Of a DNA stretch of 9,558 bases, positions 1 through 5,512 are shown piece after piece (the stretch's first letter is position 1; every line of letters begins with the position of its first letter). Under the pieces are notes generated by a model. That model was not told where the DNA came from, ran no database searches, and worked only from the letters and a program-made list of their open reading frames with translations. A program made the translations under genes and the position numbers. The DNA is from Actinomycetota bacterium (lineage in GTDB: Bacteria > Actinomycetota > Thermoleophilia > Solirubrobacterales > Solirubrobacteraceae): NCBI GenBank assembly GCA_009699615.1, contig WLNV01000048.1, positions 1-9,558 on the forward strand, in the 5' to 3' direction.

Positions 1-153
1 CTTCATCCGACCACCGCGACCGTGGCCAAGCTGGCGGCGTGCGAGATCGGCGTCGAGCGCGATGCGGTCAACCTCAAGGCCTGCTGGAAGCCCTTCAACT
101 ATGCAAGTGAGGCCGGGCCCGTGGGACTCTCCGGCGGTTATGAGCGAGATTGA
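1..153 (+). CDS. C-terminal 50 residues of an unidentified protein (5' end outside window)
   Basis: Frame 1 is open from the first base to a TGA at 151–153. Its codons mostly end in G or C, matching the confident genes here, so it is probably the real tail of a gene. The peptide starts [17 protein letters not shown], contains two cysteines (in AACEI and KACWK) and ends in a Gly-rich stretch [13 protein letters not shown] do not recognise the family; there is no membrane segment and no motif I can name. It runs convergently toward the prepilin peptidase gene, and a hairpin lies between the two stops. Existence of the gene is moderately sure; its function is unknown. Confidence 0.5.
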   Translation, partial: LHPTTATVAKLAACEIGVERDAVNLKACWKPFNYASEAGPVGLSGGYERD

Positions 154-176
154 CATCGTGAAAACAGGCTAGCGAG

Positions 177-198
177 CGCCCGCCTACCCCGGCGGGCG
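177..198. terminator. GC-rich hairpin between convergent genes
   Basis: CGCCCGCC (177–184) and GGCGGGCG (191–198) are perfect 8-bp arms around a 6-nt loop TACCCC. The right arm can instead pair through GGCGG (195–199) with CCGCC (206–210). No strong T tract follows on either strand, so it is a hairpin terminator candidate without the classic U run, placed where both converging transcripts should end. Confidence 0.4.
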
Positions 199-201
199 GC
201 T

Positions 202-816
202 TCAACCGCCGAACAGCAGGGTGATCGCTGCACCAGCGGCAAGGAAGGGGGCGAGCGGCAGCGTTGCCGCGCGGGCCTGCTCCAACCCGCGCTCAAACGC
301 GATCACTACACCGGCTAATCCGCCGCCGAGCAGAGCCAGCCCCACGGCCGGAATACTCGCCGCGCCGAGGCCGGCACCAATCACCGCCACCAGCTTCACA
401 TCGCCGAAGCCAAGGCCGCCTGGGCGCAGCAGCGCCGCAGCGAGAAAGGACGTGAAGGTGAGAAGCGCGAAGAAGATCCGTTCTGTCACGAGCTGTGGCT
501 CAAATAGCGCCGTTACGAAGGTGATTGCCAAGAAGCCTCCGACGGTCAGTCCGTTCGGAATTCGGCGAGTCCGGAGGTCAACGAGCGCCGCGGCCAAGAG
601 CACGTACAGGAGCACGAGTCGCGATGCGAACTCTGGGAGAGAATGCGACGCCAACGCAAGATAGAGAGTCAATGACGAGCCCAGAGCCGCACTGAGCGCG
701 GTCGGCGCCGTCGCACTCGACCAGCCGCCAGCTAACGCCGATGAAAGCCGCTCGGTCGTCGCGCCGAGCGCTGCGCCGAGCAGAATCGAACCGGAAACCA
801 AGGTCGCGAGAGACAT
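202..816 (-). CDS. A24-family prepilin peptidase, short form without methyltransferase domain
   Basis: Membrane aspartic protease that cleaves the leader of type IV pilin-like or Tad/Flp prepilins. About six hydrophobic segments are visible. The two family Asp sites are present: D80 in ALVDLRTRRIPN and D139 in the GxGD box GLGFGDVKL. The protein is about 204 residues and lacks the cysteine-bearing N-terminal methyltransferase region of PilD, so it resembles the shorter CpaA/TadV or actinobacterial type. The start is uncertain. A GTG at 858 would add 14 residues (TDVKRSQRITFYG after the initiator) but has no upstream signal and would lie 9 bp from the divergent gene. ATG 816 has TACGTT exactly 7 nt upstream. 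No pilin, ATPase or other pilus gene is visible nearby. The family call is firm; the substrate is unknown. Confidence 0.85.
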   Translation of the reverse strand: MSLATLVSGSILLGAALGATTERLSSALAGGWSSATAPTALSAALGSSLTLYLALASHSLPEFASRLVLLYVLLAAALVDLRTRRIPNGLTVGGFLAITFVTALFEPQLVTERIFFALLTFTSFLAAALLRPGGLGFGDVKLVAVIGAGLGAASIPAVGLALLGGGLAGVVIAFERGLEQARAATLPLAPFLAAGAAITLLFGG

Positions 817-823
817 CCCATAG

Positions 824-829
824 AACGTA
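824..829 (-). promoter_or_regulatory. Candidate -10 box (TACGTT) for the prepilin peptidase
   Basis: On the minus strand TACGTT is followed by 7 nt (CTATGGG) and then ATG 816. It fits the actinobacterial TANNNT box of a leaderless transcript. No convincing -35 is seen. It favours ATG 816 over GTG 858 as the start. Confidence 0.3.
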
Positions 830-867
830 ATCCGCTGCGAGCGTTTGACATCGGTCACAATCAGTTG

Positions 868-1260
868 ATGCGCGGCCGCGGCCTATTGATCTTGCTGGCG
901 ACAATGGTCGTTCTTCTGAGCGGCCTGTCGTCGCTTCGTCGGCCCAGCGAGAAGCAAACAACGAAGAGCTCCCCCGCGACCCCGGCGCCGGCAGCAGTTG
1001 CGCCGAAGCCACAGCCCGGGCCGGTCACCGCGAAGCTCCCAGCCGACGGGAAGACGGTCGTTAAGCCCGGCCAAACCCTAAACCTTCAGATCAGCTCCGC
1101 CAGCCCTGACATCGCCCTGATCAGCGGGCTCGGACTAAAGGTGTCCGTCGGCCCCGATGTTGCCGGTGACCTCGTGCTGGTTGCGCCGAGCGCCGGCAGT
1201 TACCCGGTCACGCTCCAGATCTCAAAGCGAACCGTCGGCGAGATCGTCGTCAGCGACTAG
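868..1260 (+). CDS. Small membrane-anchored or secreted beta-rich domain protein, hypothetical
   Basis: About 130 residues. It has a short basic start (MRGRG), one hydrophobic segment (residues 6–21), a Pro/Ala/Lys linker (about 27–52), and then a compact domain of about 75 residues with alternating hydrophobic strands and turns (KLPADGKTVVKPGQTLNLQI ... GSYPVTLQI ... GEIVVSD). The pattern recalls Ig-like or cupredoxin-like beta sandwiches. The domain has no His, Cys or Met, so a blue-copper site is excluded. The N-terminal segment could be a signal peptide or an anchor; no lipobox Cys is present. ATG 868 was chosen; an in-frame TTG lies directly before it at 865. It is divergent from the prepilin peptidase, and its stop overlaps that of the next convergent gene inside CTAG. 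Function is not recognised. Confidence 0.65.
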   Translation: MRGRGLLILLATMVVLLSGLSSLRRPSEKQTTKSSPATPAPAAVAPKPQPGPVTAKLPADGKTVVKPGQTLNLQISSASPDIALISGLGLKVSVGPDVAGDLVLVAPSAGSYPVTLQISKRTVGEIVVSD

Positions 1261-1263
1261 TCG
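1254..1263. repeat. Perfect 10-bp palindrome over overlapping convergent stops
   Basis: CGACTAGTCG equals its own reverse complement. Its core CTAG supplies TAG to the plus-strand gene (1258–1260) and TAG to the minus-strand gene (1257–1259). Flanking CGTCG (1245–1249) and CGACG (1262–1266) could also form a short hairpin. It may be a weak bidirectional stop signal or a result of packing two reading frames end to end. Confidence 0.45.
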
Positions 1264-1481
1264 ACGGCCGGTTGCGGCTTCTCGTCGCCGGGTTCGCCCT
1301 CGGGCCGCCGCGCAGCCTGCGCGTCATGCTCGGGAATGAAAACGCCGCTGCCTTCGCACCACGGGCAGTCGACTAGATGCGGCTCGCCGCCGGAGTTGGA
1401 ATTGAGCTTTCCCGTTCCACGGCAAGGTGAGCATGGGATTGGGCCTTCCGGCTCCTTCTCTTCTTGCTTATCTTCTGCCAT
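1257..1481 (-). CDS. Mini-protein with paired CxxCxGxG zinc knuckles (DnaJ-type)
   Basis: A 74-residue acidic protein. It contains two copies of the DnaJ zinc-finger repeat: C17-SP-C20-RGTG and C39-PW-C42-EGSG. Four cysteines in this arrangement normally bind one Zn ion. In DnaJ the repeats occur in a larger domain with a J domain; here both flanks are charged and low in complexity (start MAEDKQEEKEPEG, tail rich in E, P, D), with no J domain. Role unknown: a small chaperone accessory, a protein- or nucleic-acid-binding adaptor, or a zinc store would all fit. ATG 1481 is used; no ribosome site is visible, but TACTGT lies 9 nt upstream (minus strand, 1491–1496). It is divergent from gluQ, 35 bp apart. 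The conserved Cys/Gly pattern makes it very likely a real gene. Confidence 0.75.
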   Translation of the reverse strand: MAEDKQEEKEPEGPIPCSPCRGTGKLNSNSGGEPHLVDCPWCEGSGVFIPEHDAQAARRPEGEPGDEKPQPAVD

Positions 1482-1503
1482 CGAGGCCGGACAGTAGCGG
1501 TGC

Positions 1504-1509
1504 TAGCGT
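1504..1509 (+). promoter_or_regulatory. Candidate -10 box (TAGCGT) for gluQ
   Basis: TAGCGT is followed by 7 nt (CGGACTC) and then GTG 1517. This supports leaderless expression and the chosen start. No clear -35 is visible. The box lies in the 35-bp gap shared with the divergent zinc-knuckle gene. Confidence 0.35.
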
Positions 1510-1516
1510 CGGACTC

Positions 1517-2437
1517 GTGGTCGAAAGGCTCTTCCAGCTCGCTCCCGCGCCGATCAACGGCGACGGCCGCTTCGCGCCCAGCCCGACCGGACCACTCCAC
1601 CTCGGCAACCTCCGAACAGCCCTGTTGGCGTGGTGTTGCGCGCGATCGAACGGAGGCCGCTTCCTGATTCGGATCGAGGACCTTGACCAAGAGCGAGTGA
1701 GGCCCGGGTCGGCAACGCAGCAGCTCGGCGACTTGGCAGCGCTCGGCCTCGAGTGGGACGAGCCGGTCGTCAATCAAAGCGACCGCATGGCGCTCTACGA
1801 CGATGCGATCGAGAGCCTCCGCGCCGCAGAATTGCTCTATCCGTGCTGGTGCACCCGGGCGGAGATCCGCGGGGCGTCATCGGCTCCTCATGGGGAACCC
1901 GCCCATTACCCAGGAACCTGTCGCGAACTGACTACCGCCCAGCTACAGGAGCGTCGGGCCAGCGGCCGGCAGCCGGCGCTGAGGGCCCGTGGCGGCCAGG
2001 CCGAGATCACCTTCCTAGACCGCGTTCACGGCGAGCGGACCGACCTCGTCGACGACTTCGTTGTCGCACGCAACGACGGCGCACCGGCCTACCATCTGGC
2101 CGTCGTCGTCGATGACGCGGCCCAAGCGCTCAGCGAAGTCGTCCGCGGCGATGACCTGCTCGACTCGACCGCTGCCCAGTGCTGGCTCCAGATTCAGCTC
2201 GGGCTGCCGAGGCCGAGCTACGTCCACCTTCCGCTGCTGCGCGACAGCGACGGGAAGCGGATGTCGAAGCGCGACTCGTCGGTCACGCTCGACGGGCAAG
2301 CTGAGCTCGGCCACGCACCGCTGCAGGTGAGGAGCGAACTTGCCGCTTCCGTAGGCCTCTGTGAGCCCGACGAACCGCTCGACGACGATCAGCTGCTGAG
2401 CCGTTTTTCTTCGATCCTCGTAGAATCAACAGAGTGA
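1517..2437 (+). CDS. gluQ: Glutamyl-Q tRNA(Asp) synthetase
   Basis: A GluRS paralogue without the anticodon-binding domain. It activates glutamate and attaches it to queuosine at position 34 of tRNA(Asp). It has about 306 residues, the family length. Visible: class I signature GRFAPSPTGPLHLGN (17–31, with HLGN for HIGH), RIEDLD (52–57), a zinc site C110-x-C112 ... Y131-xxx-C135, the segment AYHLAVVVDDA and VVRGDDLL (about 191–215), and KRMSKR (247–252). The protein stops after the catalytic core, which separates it from GltX. GTG 1517 is preferred because the frame upstream overlaps the divergent zinc-knuckle gene and has no conserved residues. The stop overlaps the next start in GTGA, implying coupling. 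The call is firm; whether the host makes queuosine cannot be seen here. Confidence 0.93.
   Translation: MVERLFQLAPAPINGDGRFAPSPTGPLHLGNLRTALLAWCCARSNGGRFLIRIEDLDQERVRPGSATQQLGDLAALGLEWDEPVVNQSDRMALYDDAIESLRAAELLYPCWCTRAEIRGASSAPHGEPAHYPGTCRELTTAQLQERRASGRQPALRARGGQAEITFLDRVHGERTDLVDDFVVARNDGAPAYHLAVVVDDAAQALSEVVRGDDLLDSTAAQCWLQIQLGLPRPSYVHLPLLRDSDGKRMSKRDSSVTLDGQAELGHAPLQVRSELAASVGLCEPDEPLDDDQLLSRFSSILVESTE
2421..2426 (+). promoter_or_regulatory. Candidate internal -10 box (TAGAAT)
   Basis: TAGAAT lies in the last codons of gluQ, followed by 7 nt (CAACAGA) and GTG 2434. It could give a leaderless transcript for the membrane protein and rnd independently of gluQ. No strong -35 is seen. Confidence 0.3.
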
Positions 2438-2724
2438 ACGAAATCGTCGATACCGAGTCGCAGCAGAGCGGCGGCACGCGGGCGCTTCTGATCTTCGTTC
2501 GTTTCGTGCTGCCTGCCCTGATCGTTCTTTCCGGCGTCTTGCTTGCCGTGATTGGACATCGCGAATCCGCCTATGAAGTTGGTGCGCTCCTCATCAGCGC
2601 CGGCCTCTCTGTCGCGCTGCTGAATCTGCTCTACCGAGTAGGCGTCCGAGGCGACAAGGACCGCGACCGTGAAGAAGAGGCGCGCGACTATTTCGACCGC
2701 ACCGGCCACTGGCCCGGCGAGTAG
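2434..2724 (+). CDS. Small two-helix membrane protein, hypothetical
   Basis: 96 residues. It has a short polar N terminus, transmembrane helix 1 at about 18–40, a short loop (GHRESAYEVG), helix 2 at about 48–69, and a highly charged C-terminal tail (RGDKDRDREEEARDYFDRTG then HWPGE). Both ends probably face the cytoplasm, because RV and RG follow helix 2 and R16 precedes helix 1. GTG 2434 overlaps the gluQ stop by four bases. Nine bases separate its stop from the rnd start, so the three genes form an operon. The family is not recognised. The charged tail could tether a soluble partner at the membrane, but that is inference only. Confidence 0.8.
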   Translation: MNEIVDTESQQSGGTRALLIFVRFVLPALIVLSGVLLAVIGHRESAYEVGALLISAGLSVALLNLLYRVGVRGDKDRDREEEARDYFDRTGHWPGE

Positions 2725-2733
2725 GGAAAGACT

Positions 2734-3903
2734 TTGACTACCAACGAAACGCTGCGTGAGCTCGCTGCTCGCGCGAAGGAGACCGGCGCCCTGGCACTTG
2801 ACACCGAGTTCATGGGTGAGGGCCGTTATCGGACCGAGCTCTGCCTGGTCCAGGTGGCCGTCGACGCCGCGCAGGACGGCGAGCCGGCGTGGACCGAGCT
2901 GATCGATCCTTTCGACCGCGATATCAACCCTGCTCCGATCGTCGAGCTGATCGATGACCCGGACGTCGAAATCATCGTTCACGCTGGCCGCCAAGACCTC
3001 GCGCTGTTGCGCCGACTCTGGCACGCCCACCCCCGAAACTGTTTCGACACTCAGGTAGCGGCGGCGTTCGCAGGGATGCGTGCGCAGATCGGATATGAAG
3101 CGCTACTGAAAGATCTGCTGAAGGTTCAACTCGACAAGGGCGCCAGCTTTTCGCGCTGGGATGCAAGGCCACTGAGCGACGAGCAGCAGCGCTACGCCCG
3201 CGGGGACGTTCTCCAACTCGGAGAGGTCGCGACCGTTCTGAAGCAACGGTTACTTGAACGCGGTCGGTTGGATTGGGCACGCGAGGAATGCCTCCCGCTG
3301 GAAGCGTCAACCGACGAACGCGACATTGACGTTGTCTTCAACAAGCTGCCGAAGGTCAACGCGCTGAGCGGCGAGCAGAGGGCGACCGCGCACGCGCTCG
3401 TGATCTGGCGCGAAGAGTGCGCTGACCGTGAAGACAAGCCGGTCCAGAAGGTCCTCGCCGACGCGGCGATCATCGAGATCGCAAAGCGCCAGCCAACGGA
3501 CGAGAAGCAGCTCCGCGATCTGCGCGGCCTCCACGAAGGCATAGCGAGGCGCCGTGGCGACGCGATTGTGAAGGTCGTGGCCGCGGCCTCTAACGACCGC
3601 CCGATTGCAGCCGAAAGGGTGCCCAGGGCGCAGTCCGATTCAGGCGACGCTGCGCTAATCGTCTTGAGCGAGTCACTGGTGCGAGCGCGCGCCGTACAGG
3701 AAGACCTCGCCTACGAACTGCTCGCTACGCGCTCCGACTTACAGGCCGTCGTCAGCGCTGTGCGAGGCGGCAGCGCCGATCCCGACGTACGCACGCTGCG
3801 CGGCTGGCGGCGAGCCGTCGTCGGTGACGAGCTTCTCGCGCTACTGCGCGGTCAGCGCAGCCTTCGGATCGACGAGCAGCTGCGCGTAGTCGTTGGCGAC
3901 TGA
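2734..3903 (+). CDS. rnd: Ribonuclease D (DEDDy 3'-5' exoribonuclease with HRDC domain)
   Basis: Trims the 3' ends of tRNA precursors and other structured RNAs using two metal ions. 389 residues. Exo motifs: I D23-T-E25 (ALDTEFMGEGRY), II D88 in VHAGRQDLALL, III Y154-xxx-D158 (YARGDVLQL); together these give all DEDDy residues. An HRDC domain follows at about 205–285 (LSGEQRATAHALVIWREECA ... LRDLRGL). The last 90 residues look like a second, degenerate helical HRDC-like unit, as in E. coli RNase D. The start is TTG 2734, preceded by GGGAAAG (2724–2730). It is last in the gluQ operon. The stop directly abuts the stop of the convergent osmC-like gene, with no base between, inside a perfect hairpin. 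Confidence 0.93.
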   Translation: MTTNETLRELAARAKETGALALDTEFMGEGRYRTELCLVQVAVDAAQDGEPAWTELIDPFDRDINPAPIVELIDDPDVEIIVHAGRQDLALLRRLWHAHPRNCFDTQVAAAFAGMRAQIGYEALLKDLLKVQLDKGASFSRWDARPLSDEQQRYARGDVLQLGEVATVLKQRLLERGRLDWAREECLPLEASTDERDIDVVFNKLPKVNALSGEQRATAHALVIWREECADREDKPVQKVLADAAIIEIAKRQPTDEKQLRDLRGLHEGIARRRGDAIVKVVAAASNDRPIAAERVPRAQSDSGDAALIVLSESLVRARAVQEDLAYELLATRSDLQAVVSAVRGGSADPDVRTLRGWRRAVVGDELLALLRGQRSLRIDEQLRVVVGD

Positions 3904-3916
3904 TTAGTCGCCAACG
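3891..3916. terminator. Perfect 11-bp hairpin holding both convergent stop codons
   Basis: CGTTGGCGACT (3891–3901) and AGTCGCCAACG (3906–3916) are exact reverse complements around the loop GATT. The rnd TGA (3901–3903) and the osmC-like TAA (3904–3906, minus strand) both sit at the loop. There is no T tract on either side. A bidirectional transcript-end or RNA-stabilising hairpin is the simplest reading. Confidence 0.6.
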
Positions 3917-4431
3917 CGCTCAATCGTAGTGTTGACCGTAAGCGCGTTGCGTAGACACCATGCCCCTGGGCAGCGCGCATCCGCAATCTGCCTAAGACCC
4001 TCGATGGTTGCGTCGTCTGCGTCGGAATCGACTTCCAGAGTCCAGCTGATCTCCTCCAACGGCGGCCGGTCGCCGATTCCGAGTGCCCGCGTCATGTCGA
4101 GCGCAGCGTCAACGCGCCCGCGCAGTGCGCGCAGCTCAACGCCCTCCCTAGCGGCCTCCTGAGCGAATGTCATCGCGTAACAGGCGAGGCCACCCCAGAA
4201 GCAATACGCGAGCGGGCTGGGTGCTGCGCCGGTGCCGCCCATTGGTGGCGGGAAGTCGGCGGCAAAAGCGACTGTGCCACCACCGGGCAGGGGAATCGCT
4301 GTCGTGAACTGCGTTGCCCCCTCCTCGACGTTCCAGTCTCCGGTCAATGCGACCGGGTTGATTGCTGCTGCTGGATCCTCAGCCGCCTTGGCGGCCGTCG
4401 CTTCGATTGCTTCGACGTTGACGTTGTGCAT
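3904..4431 (-). CDS. OsmC-family thiol protein (likely peroxide/hydroperoxide defence)
   Basis: 175 residues. The family reduces organic hydroperoxides with a Cys pair. Motifs: the buried helix with C84 (GGLACYAMTFAQEAAREGV, compare CxAMTL of OsmC/Ohr) and the second Cys C154 in DARCPGAWC. Two extra cysteines occur, C77 (YCFWGG) and C159 (CPGAWC), giving four, more than the usual pair. The N terminus (about 40 residues, Ala-rich helix MHNVNVEAIEATAAK) is longer than in minimal members. ATG 4431 is chosen because GGAG lies 5 nt upstream; an in-frame GTG at 4473 would add 14 residues but no known motif. It is transcribed alone, divergent from the deacetylase. The family call is secure; peroxidase activity is inferred from the cysteines, and an OsmC-like protein of other function is possible. 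Confidence 0.82.
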   Translation of the reverse strand: MHNVNVEAIEATAAKAAEDPAAAINPVALTGDWNVEEGATQFTTAIPLPGGGTVAFAADFPPPMGGTGAAPSPLAYCFWGGLACYAMTFAQEAAREGVELRALRGRVDAALDMTRALGIGDRPPLEEISWTLEVDSDADDATIEGLRQIADARCPGAWCLRNALTVNTTIERVGD

Positions 4432-4436
4432 TTGAT

Positions 4437-4440
4437 CTCC
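4437..4440 (-). promoter_or_regulatory. Ribosome binding site fixing the osmC-like start
   Basis: On the minus strand GGAG is followed by ATCAA and then ATG 4431. It decides between this start and the upstream in-frame GTG at 4473. Confidence 0.6.
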
Positions 4441-4484
4441 AAACCATTTGTCGCCGGCGTTTGAACCGAGCACGTTGCAAATCT

Positions 4485-4499
4485 TTACGACCAGCGTAA
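4485..4499. promoter_or_regulatory. Inverted repeat TTACG-N5-CGTAA, possible operator
   Basis: TTACG (4485–4489) and CGTAA (4495–4499) are perfect arms around ACCAG. They sit in the largest intergenic gap (4432–4548), about 54 bp upstream of the osmC-like start and 50 bp upstream of the deacetylase start. OsmC/Ohr genes are often controlled by MarR-type OhrR repressors bound to inverted repeats, but these arms are short and I see no OhrR gene, so this is tentative. Confidence 0.25.
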
Positions 4500-4516
4500 C
4501 CGGCCACCGCGCTCGC

Positions 4517-4522
4517 TACCGT
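4517..4522 (+). promoter_or_regulatory. Candidate -10 box (TACCGT) for the deacetylase operon
   Basis: TACCGT matches TANNNT and would give a leader of roughly 20 nt before ATG 4549. No recognisable -35 at the right spacing and no ribosome site before the ATG, so support is weak. Confidence 0.2.
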
Positions 4523-4548
4523 TATGGCAAGCCGCACGCTGATCCAAG

Positions 4549-5487
4549 ATGCCAAAGCCGCCCCAAACCACTTCCCGCAGCACAGCCGACCACCACCGTC
4601 GCCGACGCCTGATTGCGCTGGCCGCCGGCGCAGTCGTGGCGTTCGGATCCGTGGCGATCGTCGCCGTCAGCGTTGGCAGCGCTGGCGCTTGGGATCCCCA
4701 GCAGCTCGAGCAGGGTGCGACGGCCGAGAAGCCCAAGATGGAGCTTGAGGCACAGGCTCGGGCTGCGGCGGCTGTGATGGCCGAGCGAAAAGAGGAGGTC
4801 AAGGCCGAGAACGCTGCGATCGATCAAGTGATCCAGCAGAGCGGCATCGTCAGCCAAGCCGGCCCCGAGAACAAGGAGGTCGCACTGACCTTCGACGATG
4901 GCCCGAGCAGCTTCACCGGCGGCATCCTCGACACTCTGAAGAAGTACCACGCGAGCGCAACCTTCTTCACGTTGGGGAACCAGATCGACAGCTTTCCGCT
5001 GCCGATGCAGAGGGCAGTCGCTGAAGGCCACGCGGTCGGGAACCACACGTGGGATCACCAGGACCTAACGCGGCTTGGGCCGAAAGACATCAGCGGCGAG
5101 ATGGCAGACCAGAGCAGCGCCGTGACCGGCAAGGGCCTTCCGGCACCCAAATTGTTCCGGCCGCCCTACGGAGCGGTCAACGACCAAGTTGTCGCCGAAG
5201 CGCGCCGCGCCGGGATGCTGACAGTCCTCTGGTCGGTTGATACGAACGACTACAAACTGCCCTCGCCGGAGGCGATGGCGGCTGACGTGATCGCCAACGT
5301 ACAGCCGGGGGCCATAGTCCTGATGCACGATGGCGGTGGCGACAGAACGACAACGTCCGCAGCATTGCCGATGATGATCAAAGGCCTGCGTAAAGCGGGC
5401 TACAAGATGGTCACCGTTCCGCAGCTGCTGTTGGACAATCCACCGGCAGTAGACCAGAACGGCGTTTCGAGAACACCAGTCGCTTGA
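4549..5487 (+). CDS. Membrane-anchored NodB-type polysaccharide deacetylase (CE4)
   Basis: Metal-dependent removal of acetyl groups from N-acetylated sugars; the likely substrates are peptidoglycan or another surface glycan. 312 residues. A basic N terminus (HHRRRR, 15–20), hydrophobic helix at about 21–45 (anchor or uncleaved signal), then an Ala/Glu/Lys-rich probable coiled coil (about 58–97) as a stalk. CE4 domain at about 108–295: motif 1 TFDDGP (D116 base, D117 metal), motif 2 H166-TWD-H170 metal ligands, motif 3 RPPYG (204–208), motif 4 LWSVDTNDY (227–235), motif 5 VLMHDGGG with H260. All catalytic residues are present, so an active enzyme is expected outside the membrane. The HdeD-like gene follows after 25 bp, making a likely operon. 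The substrate is not readable from the sequence. Confidence 0.92.
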   Translation: MPKPPQTTSRSTADHHRRRRLIALAAGAVVAFGSVAIVAVSVGSAGAWDPQQLEQGATAEKPKMELEAQARAAAAVMAERKEEVKAENAAIDQVIQQSGIVSQAGPENKEVALTFDDGPSSFTGGILDTLKKYHASATFFTLGNQIDSFPLPMQRAVAEGHAVGNHTWDHQDLTRLGPKDISGEMADQSSAVTGKGLPAPKLFRPPYGAVNDQVVAEARRAGMLTVLWSVDTNDYKLPSPEAMAADVIANVQPGAIVLMHDGGGDRTTTSAALPMMIKGLRKAGYKMVTVPQLLLDNPPAVDQNGVSRTPVA

Positions 5488-5512
5488 GAACCCACAACCA
5501 CCAGGAGATCAG

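Noticed and set aside
221..664. Plus-strand open frame opposite the prepilin peptidase
   Set aside because: Ala/Pro/Arg-rich antisense frame; the opposite strand carries both A24 aspartates and membrane helices.
845..850. TTGACA as a -35 box for the gene at 868
   Set aside because: At 17-bp spacing the -10 would fall on or after the start codon, and no matching hexamer is there.
871..880. Palindrome CGCGGCCGCG as an operator
   Set aside because: It lies within the first codons of the gene at 868 and is easily explained by Arg/Gly codons in a GC-rich genome.
1427..1516. N-terminal extension of the gluQ frame
   Set aside because: It lies opposite the start of the zinc-knuckle gene and adds 30 residues before the conserved class I core. 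GTG 1517 has a -10-like box and gives the normal family length.
2389..3030. Long minus-strand open frame across gluQ end, small membrane protein and the rnd start
   Set aside because: It runs antisense through three supported genes and shows no domain; high GC keeps stop codons rare.
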